A program made the position numbers and the translations under genes. The notes below the pieces were generated by a model. The model was not told the DNA's origin and made no database searches. It worked only from the letters and a program-made list of their open reading frames with translations. From the NCBI GenBank assembly GCA_019648995.1, contig BLXT01000847.1:866785-900970 (forward strand): 34,186 bases of DNA, read 5' to 3'. Numbering within the stretch: the first letter of the stretch is position 1; each line of letters starts with the position of its first letter. This DNA comes from Plakobranchus ocellatus (lineage: Eukaryota > Mollusca > Gastropoda > Plakobranchidae). Of this stretch, positions 22,501 through 32,725 are shown in pieces.

Positions 22501-23033
22501 TGGTTTTTTTTTTTCTCTCTTTTTTTTTAAATACCTGATGTAGATGAGACTCAAGAGAAAATCCTTTATTTCACTAGATATAACTATCTGCAATTTTCAT
22601 GATCTAAGATCAGCCGACATTTACTTTCAGCAGTTCATCATATCGGTTTCAGATTTGAGATGCTCCAGGAGTATGTTGTAAAAATAGTCTTGGGTTTTTA
22701 AGTACCCCTGCTCACAGTCAGGTTTCAGTTCCTTGAATGGCTTTGTGCTATCCAGTAATAGATCTAGCTGAACATCGATTGTTTCAAGTTCTTTTAAATA
22801 GACTTAAAAACAGAATCTACTCAAAGTCTGGCCAAAAATTTGAATGAAAAGTTTATTTGTATAAATGAAGAACAATTTTAGAACAGCTAGGTAGATTTGC
22901 AGGATTCTAAAGATCTACAAATTCATTAACACCAGTGGTAAGATTAGCAAAAAAATATGACCAATCAAATACTCCCATTTGCCCCTTCTTTTATTTGTAA
23001 ACATAGTGGTATCCCAAGCTTAACTGGTCTGTA
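19551..23033 (+). other. last-intron segment, no gene recognised
   Basis: AT-rich DNA with poly-T and GTTTT runs near 22455-22530. A GC-rich patch at 21080-21130 (CCCCTGGACCCCACCGGGG) follows a short hairpin (CCAGAG / CTCTGG at 21034-21055). It is likely an unclassified short repeat. Nothing else is supportable. Confidence 0.4.
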
Positions 23034-23042
23034 GGTTACAAT
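23034..23042. repeat. target-site duplication, left (GGTTACAAT)
   Basis: It immediately precedes AGACTTGCCAAC and matches 26831-26839 at 8 of 9 bases. Confidence 0.75.
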
Positions 23043-24162
23043 AGACTTGCCAACTTTCCGTTTTCGCCGGGAAAAATTCCGGTGAGCGCCTGCAAATTCC
23101 GTTTTCCGGGCTGCCTCACTAAAATCTCGTTCAATTGTCCTGATGGATGATGGGAAAAAAATTATCTTGTTATATCCTTTGGATTCACTTGATATCAACG
23201 GTCATGTACTCATAACCAGGGCTGGGATTCGTCCGTGGATCTCCGTGTAGTCGGGATTTTGAAGCCGCGGTTCGAAAAAAAAAAAAAAAAATTCCGCGGA
23301 GACGCGATTAAAAAATTATCGGTAAAAAAACAAAACTTTTTATCAAACAAAAATGAAACATTAAAAGTACGAGCTATACCGCAAATGGAAATGAATTTTA
23401 CAATGTTGGCTTCCGGAATACAGTTTGCCAGTGTGTAAAAGTAGCCAATCCTTTATTTTTAACTGACGTTGCCAGACAAATTGAACAACACGATTTTGGC
23501 CTTAAATTACTTGCTTTAAAAAAATATACACAGTGGTTCTCTGGCAATCAAATTGACATCATTTCATTCGAAAACGTGAGTCCGCTAGTGTTGGGTCGTG
23601 ATTCATATTTTTTTTATTCATGAATGAATGAATATTCAACGCATTTATTTATTGAATAATCAATGAATGAATGGATTTTTTTTTTTTTTTTGAGGGGGGA
23701 AGGAACCTAGCACTAGCAGAAATAGATGGGAAGCCTCAGGCCTAGCATTACTTTGCGAAACTGGATTATCAAGCTTCGCATGTCTTTTGCTCCTTTTTAA
23801 AAAAAAGTTCAAGTCTTTTATTTCAAAACAGTCAGTAAGCAAGTTCCACAAGAGGCTAAAACAAAAGACTAAAGTATATGCAGTTTTAAAAAATGAAAAG
23901 AGCAATAATCAATATACTAGATCTTTACAGAATAGTTATAGATTAAAAAAAGAAAAAGAAAAATACAACTAAATCCAAAGAAACTGAACCTATCAATAGT
24001 TAAAATATTATACATCTAATATATAAAGATGTAGAGAAAGAAGAAAAAATGCTTCGAAAGTATATAGGAAAAGCTTTCAAAAAACATGAGTAAAACACTA
24101 CTTAAGAGGTTTTAGCAATCACACATTTATAGGGAAAGAAGTACACTGGCTGGGGTCATAGG

Positions 24163-24306
24163 CTAGGTCAACTGCTCATAAGCAGCCATCGACTCATTTG
24201 CCGCCATTGAATCATTTGCCGTCATTGAATAATAATTCGTCATAGACTGATTATTCGTCTGCATCGCTAGCATAGACACTCTCTTGCGCAACTGTACCGT
24301 TGATTG
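24163..24306 (-). CDS. 47-codon frame with hexapeptide repeats inside the inner hAT-like element
   Basis: Open from just after a TAA (24307-24309) to TAG at 24163-24165 on the - strand, so it has no upstream ATG of its own beyond internal ones and would be the 3' exon or end of a longer frame. It encodes QSTVQLRKRVSMLAMQ, then TNNQSM, TNYYSM, TANDSM, AANESM, then AAYEQLT. The four six-residue units come from the 18-bp tandem repeat at 24187-24258. The consensus (T/A)xNxSM is kept by third-position changes as well as replacements, hinting that the frame was once translated. No function is known to me. Confidence 0.35.
   Translation of the reverse strand, partial: QSTVQLRKRVSMLAMQTNNQSMTNYYSMTANDSMAANESMAAYEQLT
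24187..24258. repeat. 18-bp minisatellite, four units
   Basis: The units are CATCGACTCATTTGCCGC, CATTGAATCATTTGCCGT, CATTGAATAATAATTCGT and CATAGACTGATTATTCGT. They are head to tail, diverged 20-50 percent, and a multiple of three bases. Confidence 0.85.
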
Positions 24307-24630
24307 TTACTCGAATAAAGGAAATGTTGCCTGCATGCAGTCGCCAGAGTGGGATTCTAAGTTACGTTTAAAGCCATTCTTAAGATTTTATTCTTAGAAT
24401 ACAATTAAAAACAGTATATTTATTCAAAATATAGTCAATATTCAACCTGAAATTATTCATTATTCATTAGCGGCTGTAATATTCATGAATGAATGAATAA
24501 ACTCGAATATTCACCACGACATTACAGTCCGCGCGCTTGTCACCTCGTTGCGCTTGTAAACCTATCGACTCTCCCCTGTACTTTGTTTTGGAACAAGAAA
24601 GCCTAGATCTAAATCTATCAATCTGACAAA

Positions 24631-24828
24631 ATGTCGACGCGAAGTGATATTGTTGTGAGGGATAAGGACTCAAATATTGATGACTCTACTGCCCGTAATC
24701 ACAGGAAATGGGATTGGATGGACCGCATTGTTCAAGTTGGAGAAGATCATAAAGGGTTAGGCCTCTTCATTCGGAAACTTAGAGATGATGGCCGAGCATA
24801 CACTGTGTTTTATGCCGCACTGAAATAG
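24631..24828 (+). CDS. possible truncated N-terminus of a hAT-type transposase
   Basis: 65 codons from ATG to TAG. MSTRSDIVVRDKDSN is followed by HRKWDWMDRIV and GLFIRKLRDDGRAYTVFY. The W-W---V-------LG-FIRKL---G-AYC layout resembles the start of hAT-related proteins, where a zinc-finger region (C--C) follows; here the frame ends in YTVFYAALK with no cysteines. It lies about 200 bp from the right end of the outer hAT-like element, so most of a transposase has been lost. Assignment is from motif memory only. Confidence 0.4.
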   Translation: MSTRSDIVVRDKDSNIDDSTARNHRKWDWMDRIVQVGEDHKGLGLFIRKLRDDGRAYTVFYAALK

Positions 24829-26063
24829 TGTACGGCCAGCGTGGGACTGTGACAATTATAAAATCAGTTAGGGGCTTACATTTTGTTATTATTGTGTTGA
24901 GCCTCTTTCTACTTTAAAATGAGAAATTCCTCTCAGGAGAGGTTGGTTTTGGGCTTGTCAAATTGTAAAAACTTTAATTTGGACCCCGGCATTTCATCTG
25001 AGTAGACTTTAGGTAATCCCAGCCGTGAATAACATTGAACATTTCTATATTGCTATCGATATAACCCAAGTATCCAATGTGCGGTCCATGACGTTTATTC
25101 AACATTTTGTGTAAAGAGACCGAGTAACTTCTGTGTTATTGATATGATTATGACATGGTGCTACATGCAGATATGCCAACATTATGCTTTAGGTGTAATT
25201 CATCCCACCAATGGAATGGGGAACATTTTGCACTTTAGCTGTTAAGCGCCTGTGCTTTGGTTTCATTTTGTGCGTTTTTCTTTCCTTTCACACAATACAA
25301 AAATGCGGTATTGATGAAAAGTTGATCCTCGATTTTTTAAAACTGTTCGCGAAGTAGACCGATGTAGTTTCTTTGATTTTATACCAGGCTTGCAAAATGT
25401 TCCTGGATTGAATAAAGCATTTAGATCTATCCCGAATATTATTTTTTTTTTTTTTTGGGGGGGGGGAGAGTCGTGTAACTCCATAGACCTTCGGCGCCGG
25501 TGGTAAAGTAACCAAGAATTAAGGCTGCACCATCCTAATCATATATTAATTCAGTCTGGACAGCTAAAAAATCTCTCCCCCCTCCCCCTCCCCAAAATTA
25601 ATTATTCATTTATCAAACGAGCTCAGAAGCAGCACTGGTATTTTGCACTGATAGACAACCAAGTAAGCTATGATAAAAATAAGTCAACATCGTGCACGAT
25701 CCAGTAGGCCTAGAGTGATAACTAGCCCACCACGTCGGCAAAGGATCGAAGAAATCAAAGGTTGGTTTTTGGAAGTTGCAGCCTGACCTTCAAATCAGCC
25801 CCACATCAGAATAATTTGAGATGCCGGCTATGTCTAATTTTAACTCTACATGAATGGTGATGTGCATACAAATTGCCTGAAATAAGAAAAACTAACTTAA
25901 TACCGCATTTTTCATAATACAGGTATTGTAATTTTTATAAATAACAGCCAATATGTTTTGTTCTAGATCTATTTGAAAAAAAAATCCTATTACTAGTATT
26001 ACATGTAGATCTGCACACGGAGTGGTAACTAGATCTGAAGGCTAGCCACCTTATCCAATTTAA

Positions 26064-26064
26064 A

Positions 26065-26115
<51 letters not shown>

Positions 26116-26150
26116 ATCTCTATCTCTCTCAATCTATCTATCTATCTAGG
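26064..26150. repeat. CT / CTAT microsatellite in copy 2 of the large repeat
   Basis: A CT tract grades into CTAT units and ends near CTATCTATCTAGGCC. The - strand ORF at 25935-26132 (Glu-Arg repeats) is an artefact of it. Confidence 0.9.
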
Positions 26151-26830
26151 CCTATAGATCTATCTGTCTAGGCAAGATCCAGGACTATGTGTAATTCCAC
26201 GAAACTCTTAGCTTAGTTTTGTTTTTTGATGTATTTATCAAAAGTTGATAATGGTCTAAGAGATCTAATTTAGGCTTTAGTCTAGGCCTAAGCCTACACA
26301 GACTTGAATCCATTGTAGGCCTACATGACTTGCGCAGATCTCTGTGATTTCAAATAGAGCAAAGGAAAACTTGATATTTTCTTTTTATTTAATATATACA
26401 ATGGGTCATAATTTTAAGCCTCACTGAGATTCTGTATACCAGGACCTGTCTCACATAGGTTTTTTTTTATGTAACCTTTTATTGTGTGCGCTAGATTTTG
26501 AGTTTTATGCACTGTAGCGCACCTTAAAATAATTCATCATCCTAAGCCTGCAGGTATTTAAGGCTTGATAAATGGTGATATTATCGGACTAATAGCAGTG
26601 AGTAGGGAGATGCTTTCTGGCAACTTTTATAGTCGAAATTTCTTTAATAAGCCTCTGATATTATCATACTTTAATGTCATGGAATGTCTATGGTCGGCTA
26701 TATAATTAAGGTGTAGTACGGTTTATCCATGCGCATTTAATTGTACTGGATATGATTCCTGTGAGATTTTCGAAATTCCTAAGAATAGAGGTGATTATTC
26801 TTGTGAGAACAATTTGGTGTTGGCAGGTCT

Positions 26831-26839
26831 GGTTACAGT
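26831..26839. repeat. target-site duplication, right (GGTTACAGT)
   Basis: It immediately follows GTTGGCAGGTCT. See the left copy. Confidence 0.75.
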
Positions 26840-27277
26840 AACTTCAAATAAACAATGTTTTTGCACCTTTGAAAACCTTTTAGAAAGCCCTAGATCTAAA
26901 AATGTAAACAAAGCTAAAAGTAATAACAGCTCTGTGAAACAAAAATAGATTTAGCCAAGGCTGACTTTGAATTTGACTGAAACAAGCTAACAGTAGTAAG
27001 GCTAAATCAAAGGCTCATATTCTGTTCCGAGTCTAAAATTGTCTCACTACACTATATGAACATCTTCAGTAGATCTTACTTTCTGCCTATCACTATCAGA
27101 TTCATCTTTACCCAGCAGTGATTAAAGTTGTGTACCTTCCTTGTATTACCAACGATTTGTAATTTTTTTTTAATGCATTATGAAAATGTCAATTCATTAC
27201 AAAATTTGCTCAGGTTTCGAGCATACATAATGACTGTGTTCTCATCTCTGAAGGAGCCAGAAGGCGGATGTCATTCA

Positions 27278-27335
27278 CACAATCTGTCGTGCCAATAAAG
27301 CAAACGGGCTAGTTTTCATTATTGGCACAATCTGT
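27278..27335. repeat. hairpin flanked by 10-bp direct repeats
   Basis: CACAATCTGT occurs at 27278-27287 and 27326-27335. Between and overlapping them are TGCCAATAA (27290-27298) and its exact inverse TTATTGGCA (27319-27327), separated by 20 bases. It looks like a tiny inverted-repeat insertion or a deletion remnant of one. Confidence 0.6.
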
Positions 27336-28179
27336 TGAGACTTCGATTGTGATAAAATATTTCATGTAACTTAGACAAATAATGCACTTAATACAGTGGA
27401 ATCCATTTAAAGTTAACTCTCTTTTTAGCTAAGTTCTTGCTTAGTGAAATTGATCAATTTCTTTTGTCCTTAGGTTTTGACTTTATCCAGATTCTACTGT
27501 CCTTCGTAACATTTATTTACTAAGACCAGTAAGAGTTAATAACATGCGATTCATGAGGAATCGAATTATTTGGACTGGGCTGTAGGCCCTACATGTTTAA
27601 ACCCATTTCTGAACAGTGTAATCAGCTTGACTTCATTTCCTATACACTCTAAAAAAAAATCAGATCCTATCGAGGGTAGTAACGGCTGAGCTAATTTTTT
27701 TTTGACTCCATTGATATTTTTTGTAAACTTGTGATTAGAGTTACCGGTAGCAGTATACATAAGTGCTTTTTGAAAACTTTTCACTTCTCGGATTGCATGA
27801 GACTCTGTTAGTGGTACCTAATCGACAATTTTCAGCACGCCGTTCATGTACATGAGTGGATTCCTTTTATACTCTGAAACGTGTTTGCGGATTTTTTATT
27901 CGCTCGTTTTTTGTTCCTATCTGTTGTGTGGTTTTTTTTTAACAAATACGTGATTAGGTCTTGTTATCTGTGCATCAAAAATAGTCTTGAAATCGCTGTA
28001 CGTTTTAAGGACTGTGCCAACATTTGAAGTCATGGTTGCACTGGCATGGGCTAGATCTAAATCTAGCTATTGCCTTCTGATATTCATAAAATTACGATTT
28101 TTGTTTGTCCTTGGTTACTAATGTGGATGATTATCCCAACCAGGCAATTTCAAACACGAAATCTAGATCTACCTGCGTT

Positions 28180-28206
28180 TTTGTTGTTGTTGTTGTTGTT
28201 GTTGTT
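28180..28206. repeat. GTT microsatellite
   Basis: About eight to nine GTT units. Confidence 0.9.
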
Positions 28207-29896
28207 CTATTTTATCCGTAACTCCGGGCCCTGGTTATTCCAAGGCTCACCGGATCTTCAAAACTGGCCATTTCAGACAGTTTTTTAAAAAGTTCTAGTC
28301 TTTACTAATTTGTAGTAGAAACTTCATTTTTATTGTGCATATTTTTGTATTTCAGAGCTTTACAGATGCGTTGATTTTTTTTTTTTTTTGCTTTAGTGTT
28401 GTGGTTGTTTGTTTTTTTGTTAACAATTTTTTTTAAAAATACCATGCTTGTCTCATTTTCGGAAAGTGTTCAGAGTCAGTAGTCACCCATAAAAAGCAGA
28501 TCTAGAAAACCTATAATCTGAGAAAAAATATTACATTTGTAATTAAAATTTTTTCACCGAAAATTAAAAATCTTTTTATTGAAACTGGTCCTTTAGTCTA
28601 AATCTAAATCTATCTCACTCCAAATCAGGAAGTCTTTAGTTTGACTGTTCACCTTCTTGGGTCGTTCGCATGTGAGTAGAGTAGATCTAGAATTACAGAA
28701 ACCCGATATGACGATTTATTGCCTTATTATAGAAACTAGACATAGATTTTTCATTCGAAATTCAAATGTACATTCTAGAAAGAAATTTACAACCTCGGTC
28801 ACCTTCTGGAATCTACATTGGATGAGCACATACGTTTGGGGACAAGATTTTGTGTAGAACAATACTAATATTCTTGAAAAGGTAGGGAATGGAAATATTT
28901 ATCATTTTCATCATTTGATTCCAGCTCATATGGCTCAATCTATCATTATCAAACATATTTCGCAGTGATTTCGCTATTGTTTTGGTTGGAAACGAGTTCA
29001 GAATGACAGATCGAGCGGTCCGGAGGTAGCCGTCTTCAGTCCTTTATTTTGAATACTAAAAATAGGAGAAACGCGGCAAATCAGGTATCACCGTAAAGCT
29101 CGGAAACTCACCAAAACAATGGAGAAAACCGGAAGTTTCTAGCACGTTGTTAATGTATTTTTAAAAATTCGCAAAGCCAAGCCGAACATCCACGAGATCA
29201 GGGCCCGGGCGCTGTACAAATAGCTTTTCGATACCGTTCGAGACCAGGGCCTCGTGGATCTCTTTGTGGATGCAGATACTTTAATCTTAGATGTGTAGTG
29301 ATTTAAAATCTAGGCTTGACTCTGTTTATCTACATGAATTTTTTTTTCTTCGGGTGGAACTTCAGAGGCTTTATTTGAGCCTTATAATCTCTGAATCACA
29401 TTAAAATCCAACTCAAAAACATTTCCTTCTCGAGTAATTTTTACGTTATGGATTGTTCCTTTAGACGGAAACAATGAAATCTACTTAGTCATTCAGTTAT
29501 ATAAATTACCTTTTCACGAAAGATTTTTTTTTTTACTGGTTTAATAATTTCCATTGAAACAAAACAAGCGTTAAGAGCCATTCTCGCAACATCGTGACAT
29601 CTGGTTGGGAAAAAAAGAATATTTTATTGATCTGCAAATCCTGTGAGAAAAGCCAAAGAAAAATTTAGACTTCCTGTGACTGTGTTGCAGCAAAGTTGCC
29701 TAGTGAGTTTAAAAAAAACAAAACAAAGACTTCCCTCTGCTTTTTTTGTGTCTTTAGTCAATAGTTTTAATTCCATGATGTGGTCTTATTATGTGAGCAT
29801 ACCAAAATAAGTTGTCCTGACATCAGTAAGATTAACACCACTATTTTTCCAAACTTTTTTTGAAGTTGAATTTAAGTTTATGTTTTACTTTCTCAG

Positions 29897-29962
29897 ATTA
29901 TCATGGCCAAGAAAGCTGGTGGACCTAAGGCTAAGCAAAACAAAGACTGGGATGAAGATTGA
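29897..29962 (+). CDS. CCT8: CCT8 last coding exon (C-terminal tail and stop)
   Basis: This exon encodes 21 residues, IIMAKKAGGPK then AKQNKDWDED, followed by TGA at 29960-29962. Human CCT8 ends IIMAKPAGGPKPPSG KKDWDDDQND, so the IIMAK-AGGPK and acidic DWD features are kept and the tail is four residues shorter. The acceptor is TTACTTTCTCAG ending at 29896, behind a good pyrimidine tract. CCT C-terminal tails project into the folding chamber, and the tail here is lysine-rich before the acidic end. A 15.25-kb intron separates it from exon D. Confidence 0.95.
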   Translation: MIMAKKAGGPKAKQNKDWDED

Positions 29963-30326
29963 TGATTGGTGTCTTGGCTGTGTCATTCCTCTTCATCGAC
30001 TCCCAAACAGCATCAGATTCTCATATTTACTGGGGAGGGGGGTTGTTTGTTTTTAATGATAGGCATTTTATGATTGTATGAGGAGCATGTTTGTGTCTTT
30101 GTGATTGAAAGATAATCTGCATAGGATGATATTGGCGCAGCTGCTTACAATCCCAAATATTTTGCGAAAATCCTGCAAAATGAGCATTAGAACAACATAC
30201 TTTCATTTTTTAAAATTAATTTTTAGTCGAAGCATTGTAATATCACTTTTGCTATTTTTTTTTTTAATCTAGGAATCTTGCAAATATGCCACACTGGATT
30301 GAAATCACTGAAATGAACCTCTTAGA

Positions 30327-30332
30327 AATAAA
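30327..30332 (+). promoter_or_regulatory. candidate polyadenylation signal (proximal)
   Basis: An AATAAA hexamer lies 365 bp after the CCT8 stop codon. It would give a compact 3' UTR of under 400 bp. It rests on the hexamer alone. Confidence 0.4.
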
Positions 30333-30858
30333 TCTACAGAAACAAGTGTACTTGCAACAGTTTTAATCTCCAGCCCAGATCTCAATTATGAAAAATGCAT
30401 CTAGTCTAAATAGGCCTATGTAGTAAATCAATAGACCTAAATCTTCAGAGAAGTCAATCAATTCTGATATTTTGTTACATTATAGGTTATTATATTATAT
30501 CTTACAGGGCCGCCCTTAAAATGCTGTGCAACAAGACCCCCATCATTTTACCTCTATTTTCTCTAAACATGGTGTTTAAGGAGGGCAAGTCTATAAATGA
30601 TCCAGCTGATGTTTGCTATGTGCTCTTTTGTCAGTTGAACCAAGTAGCAAAGTTTGTTTTTTGATATTGAAGGTAACCTTTTTTGTCTCTAATTTAAGGG
30701 GTTTTTTTTTTCCTCTTTTTTTCTGTTTGCAAAAGAATTTAGCAAAGCTATTGGGTTTTAAACAGTAAGGCTTGATTTTTATTTTTATTTTATTTTTTTT
30801 TTTTTTTATCTATGTTATATTGGTTCGAAAAAATTATAAACAAAAAGTATTTTGAGGA

Positions 30859-30864
30859 AATAAA
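30859..30864 (+). promoter_or_regulatory. candidate polyadenylation signal (distal)
   Basis: An AATAAA hexamer lies about 0.9 kb after the CCT8 stop, with a T-rich downstream stretch at 30891-30921 that could act as a downstream element. Alternative to the proximal site. Confidence 0.4.
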
Positions 30865-30880
30865 CCTTGCTTTAATTCTA

Positions 30881-32360
30881 AAATTAGTCTTTTCAGTTTT
30901 GTATTGTCTTTTTTTTCATATTTTCATCTTCATGGATTTTGTTTTGCAGTAGTCAGGAGTTTAATTTTTGTGTCATTATATAGAATTAAGCATTGAAAAT
31001 GTGCAAAATACTCATTTTGCAATAATTCAATGTTCATGACGCTACTGGTCTTTACTATAGATTGTTCATATATATATATATATATATATTATGAATATTA
31101 ATGTACAAGAAGGGCACTGTCGTCATTATAGATCAAAGCCTTGTAGTTATGCAAGAAACGAAAAGCACTAGATCTACATCTTTGAATAGAGTAACTATAA
31201 ATCGTATGATTGTATAAAAGTGGAAGCAATCTTTACAACAATGAGACATTTCTACCTCCCAATGACTCAGTGACTACCTCGACAGCATTAATTTTTCTTG
31301 AAACACAAACAAAACTGCTTTTATAGGGAAGTCGAAATCAGAGACAAAAGGTCAACACATTTTGGTAGTGAAACAAATCATTCACAACAGTAAAATCATT
31401 CGTCAAAACTAACAAGAAAGGATAAATTGGTGAAACTGGAAATCTGTGATTGCCAAACTAGTCCATATTAGAGCACGATCTTGTGCTAAAGCCTAACAAT
31501 TCTCTCCTGTGCCTATGTTCATAAACAGTGTGTGTTCCGCATATGGACATGTGATTATGATTTATATATAATTTATAAACAAGCATGTTTGCCTGTTCAA
31601 GTGAACGGGAAAGAAAAAGACATTTTTACGCATATAAATCAAGTTTTGCCTTCACTTATATGCTGAATAATGTCATAGGATATTGCGACTTAAGGCAGAT
31701 TTCTTCTAACCTGTACAGGAACATAATCTACCGGAACCTAACTTGGGTTTGCAGTAATCTAACAAAATACAAAGAACATTTTTTTTAAAGTGAAAATTCA
31801 TGAACCAAAATGTGTAGACCAAAGAAGTAGCCACCTGAAATGTAGCCTTATTCCAGAGTATAGACTGTATTTCTTGATTGAGAATGAGATTGACTACACT
31901 GCTTTTGTAGCCAGGCAAAAAGCTGACTTTCTTCTGCAAATGAAGTGAAAAATCAAGAACATAACCATAAACCAAACGAAGGTGCTTTGCATAATGCAGA
32001 CTTAATAATGTTTACTTTTTAACTGAGGATTTATGTCAGCTATGAATGGCTTGAGACCTGCAATAATGAATCAAATATAAATCAAGCAGCTGCTATGATT
32101 TATTTAGTAATTATGCCTTATGAACTCGAGATGTCACATCCTTCTCTCAGAGCCAAAGTAAACCAAATGAAGTTACTGTTATGTGACGCAATCTCAATTC
32201 AATTTATCCTTGTCTGAGCAGGGTCCTGAAGGCTGGAAGTTGAGGTCGACTTTTTGCATTTAAGTTTGAAAGAAATACTGCAGTCCAAATTTAAAATGAG
32301 TGGGGCTTGAATTATTATTAAAACAAAGATAAGTCTTATTTAATTTTCGACTAAAACATG
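30881..32360. other. region downstream of CCT8, no gene recognised
   Basis: AT-rich DNA. Short frames on both strands (31585-31788, 31706-31975) have no recognisable domain. Confidence 0.4.
31069..31089. repeat. TA microsatellite downstream of CCT8
   Basis: About ten TA units. Confidence 0.9.
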
Positions 32361-32366
32361 AAAGAT

Positions 32367-32520
32367 AAACTACTTTGGAAATGAAAAGAAGCACAAATGT
32401 TTAGGTCTACAGAAAAATTAACGAAGGCATGGCGATACCTGGAAAAGGAAAACGCCCCAAAAGACAGAGCACCGTTGAATGGAAGAAGCAGAGGCAGTGA
32501 AAGTTCGTGATCAAGATATC
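32367..32520 (+). repeat. local duplication, unit 1
   Basis: Contains CTTTGGAAATGAA, GCACAAATGT, AAAAGACAGAGCACC, GAATGGAAGAAGCAGAGGCA and CGTGATCAAGAT in the same order and spacing as unit 2, about 205 bp downstream. In one frame it encodes KRQSTVEWKKQRQ. Confidence 0.75.
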
Positions 32521-32572
32521 ATTTAAAGAACTACATTTTGTCGCAAGTCTCTGTGATAATTGAAATGGGATG

Positions 32573-32725
32573 AAATGCTTTGGAAATGAAGAGGCACAAA
32601 TGTATTTTATAGAAAAAAACATTCATGAATGCTTGGTATCAGGTCACTCAAAAAGAAGACAGAACACCCAGGAATGGAAGAAGCAGAGGCAAAGAAAGCT
32701 CGTAATCAAGATCCTGATTCTGCCA
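32573..32725 (+). repeat. local duplication, unit 2
   Basis: The second unit, with GAAGACAGAACACC, GAATGGAAGAAGCAGAGGCA and CGTAATCAAGATCC. It encodes KRRQNTQEWKKQRQRKLVIK in an open frame (32570-32752). The EWKK basic peptide resembles basic motifs carried by some invertebrate repeats, but I cannot name a family. Confidence 0.75.

Larger units (their letters stand above)
23586..24524. mobile_element. second hAT-like element nested inside the first, 8-bp target duplication
   Basis: The left end is TAGTGTTGGGTCGTGATT. The right end, reverse-complemented, is TAATGTCGTGGTGAATATT. The inverted similarity continues for roughly 90 bp through TTCATGAATGAATGAATATT-type sequence. The flanks GAGTCCGC (23578-23585) and CAGTCCGC (24525-24532) form an 8-bp duplication with one mismatch, as expected for hAT. 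It is 939 bp long. It carries a small - strand frame with hexapeptide repeats (24163-24306). The - strand ORF at 23660-23905 has no recognised domain. Confidence 0.75.
23217..25027 (+). mobile_element. hAT-like element nested in copy 2
   Basis: It starts CAGGGCTGGGATT and ends AATCCCAGCCGTG, whose reverse complement is CACGGCTGGGATT (12 of 13 identical). CAGNG-type starts are usual for hAT. The sequences outside (to about 23216 and from about 25029) continue the alignment with copy 1, which lacks this insert, so the boundaries are supported by an empty site. Both flanks carry ATAAC, but a full 8-bp duplication cannot be resolved. It is interrupted by 23586-24524. It carries a short frame at 24631-24828 that may be a truncated transposase N-terminus. 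Confidence 0.7.
23043..26830 (+). mobile_element. large terminal-inverted-repeat element, copy 2, with 9-bp target duplication (MULE-like)
   Basis: The left terminus is AGACTTGCCAAC. The right terminus, reverse-complemented, is AGACCTGCCAAC (11 of 12 identical). The flanks are GGTTACAAT (23034-23042) and GGTTACAGT (26831-26839), a 9-bp target duplication with one mismatch. Nine-base duplications fit Mutator-like elements; an 8-bp duplication with shifted ends is an alternative reading. The body includes CCGGGAAAAATTCCGGTGA near the left end, a central 1-kb block shared with copy 1, a CT/CTAT tract, and an ATTCCTGTGAG-type motif near the right end. No transposase frame was found. Two hAT-like elements are nested inside (23217-25027 and 23586-24524), so the original length was about 1.97 kb. 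Confidence 0.75.
14646..29896 (+). other. CCT8 last intron D-E (15,251 bp)
   Basis: A phase-0 intron, GTAAGG ... TTCTCAG. Its size is largely explained by mobile elements: a diverged repeat fragment near 15050-15225, an anonymous ORF-dense block at about 16600-19550, and the nested transposon block 23043-26830. 19551-23033 and 26840-29896 contain poly-T and GTTTT/GTT runs and short inverted repeats, but no gene I can support. Confidence 0.85.
26840..29896 (+). other. last-intron segment, no gene recognised
   Basis: AT-rich DNA with poly-T at 28377-28390, a GTT run at 28180-28206, and a small hairpin flanked by direct repeats at 27278-27335. A GC-richer patch at about 29010-29280 has CCACGAG / CTCGTGG arms around 29191-29258. 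No coding similarity was seen. Confidence 0.4.
29963..30864 (+). other. CCT8 3' untranslated region (end uncertain)
   Basis: AT-rich sequence with no coding signal follows the TGA stop. Two AATAAA hexamers, at 30327-30332 and 30859-30864, are candidate polyadenylation signals. The second lies after several poly-T runs. Which one is used cannot be decided from sequence. Confidence 0.5.

Noticed and set aside
25935..26132. - strand frame of Glu-Arg-Ile repeats
   Set aside because: It is the reverse translation of the CT/CTAT tract.
29191..29258. CCACGAG / CTCGTGG arms suggesting a structured RNA
   Set aside because: Only seven bases pair cleanly and the rest of the arms mismatch; not enough for an RNA call.
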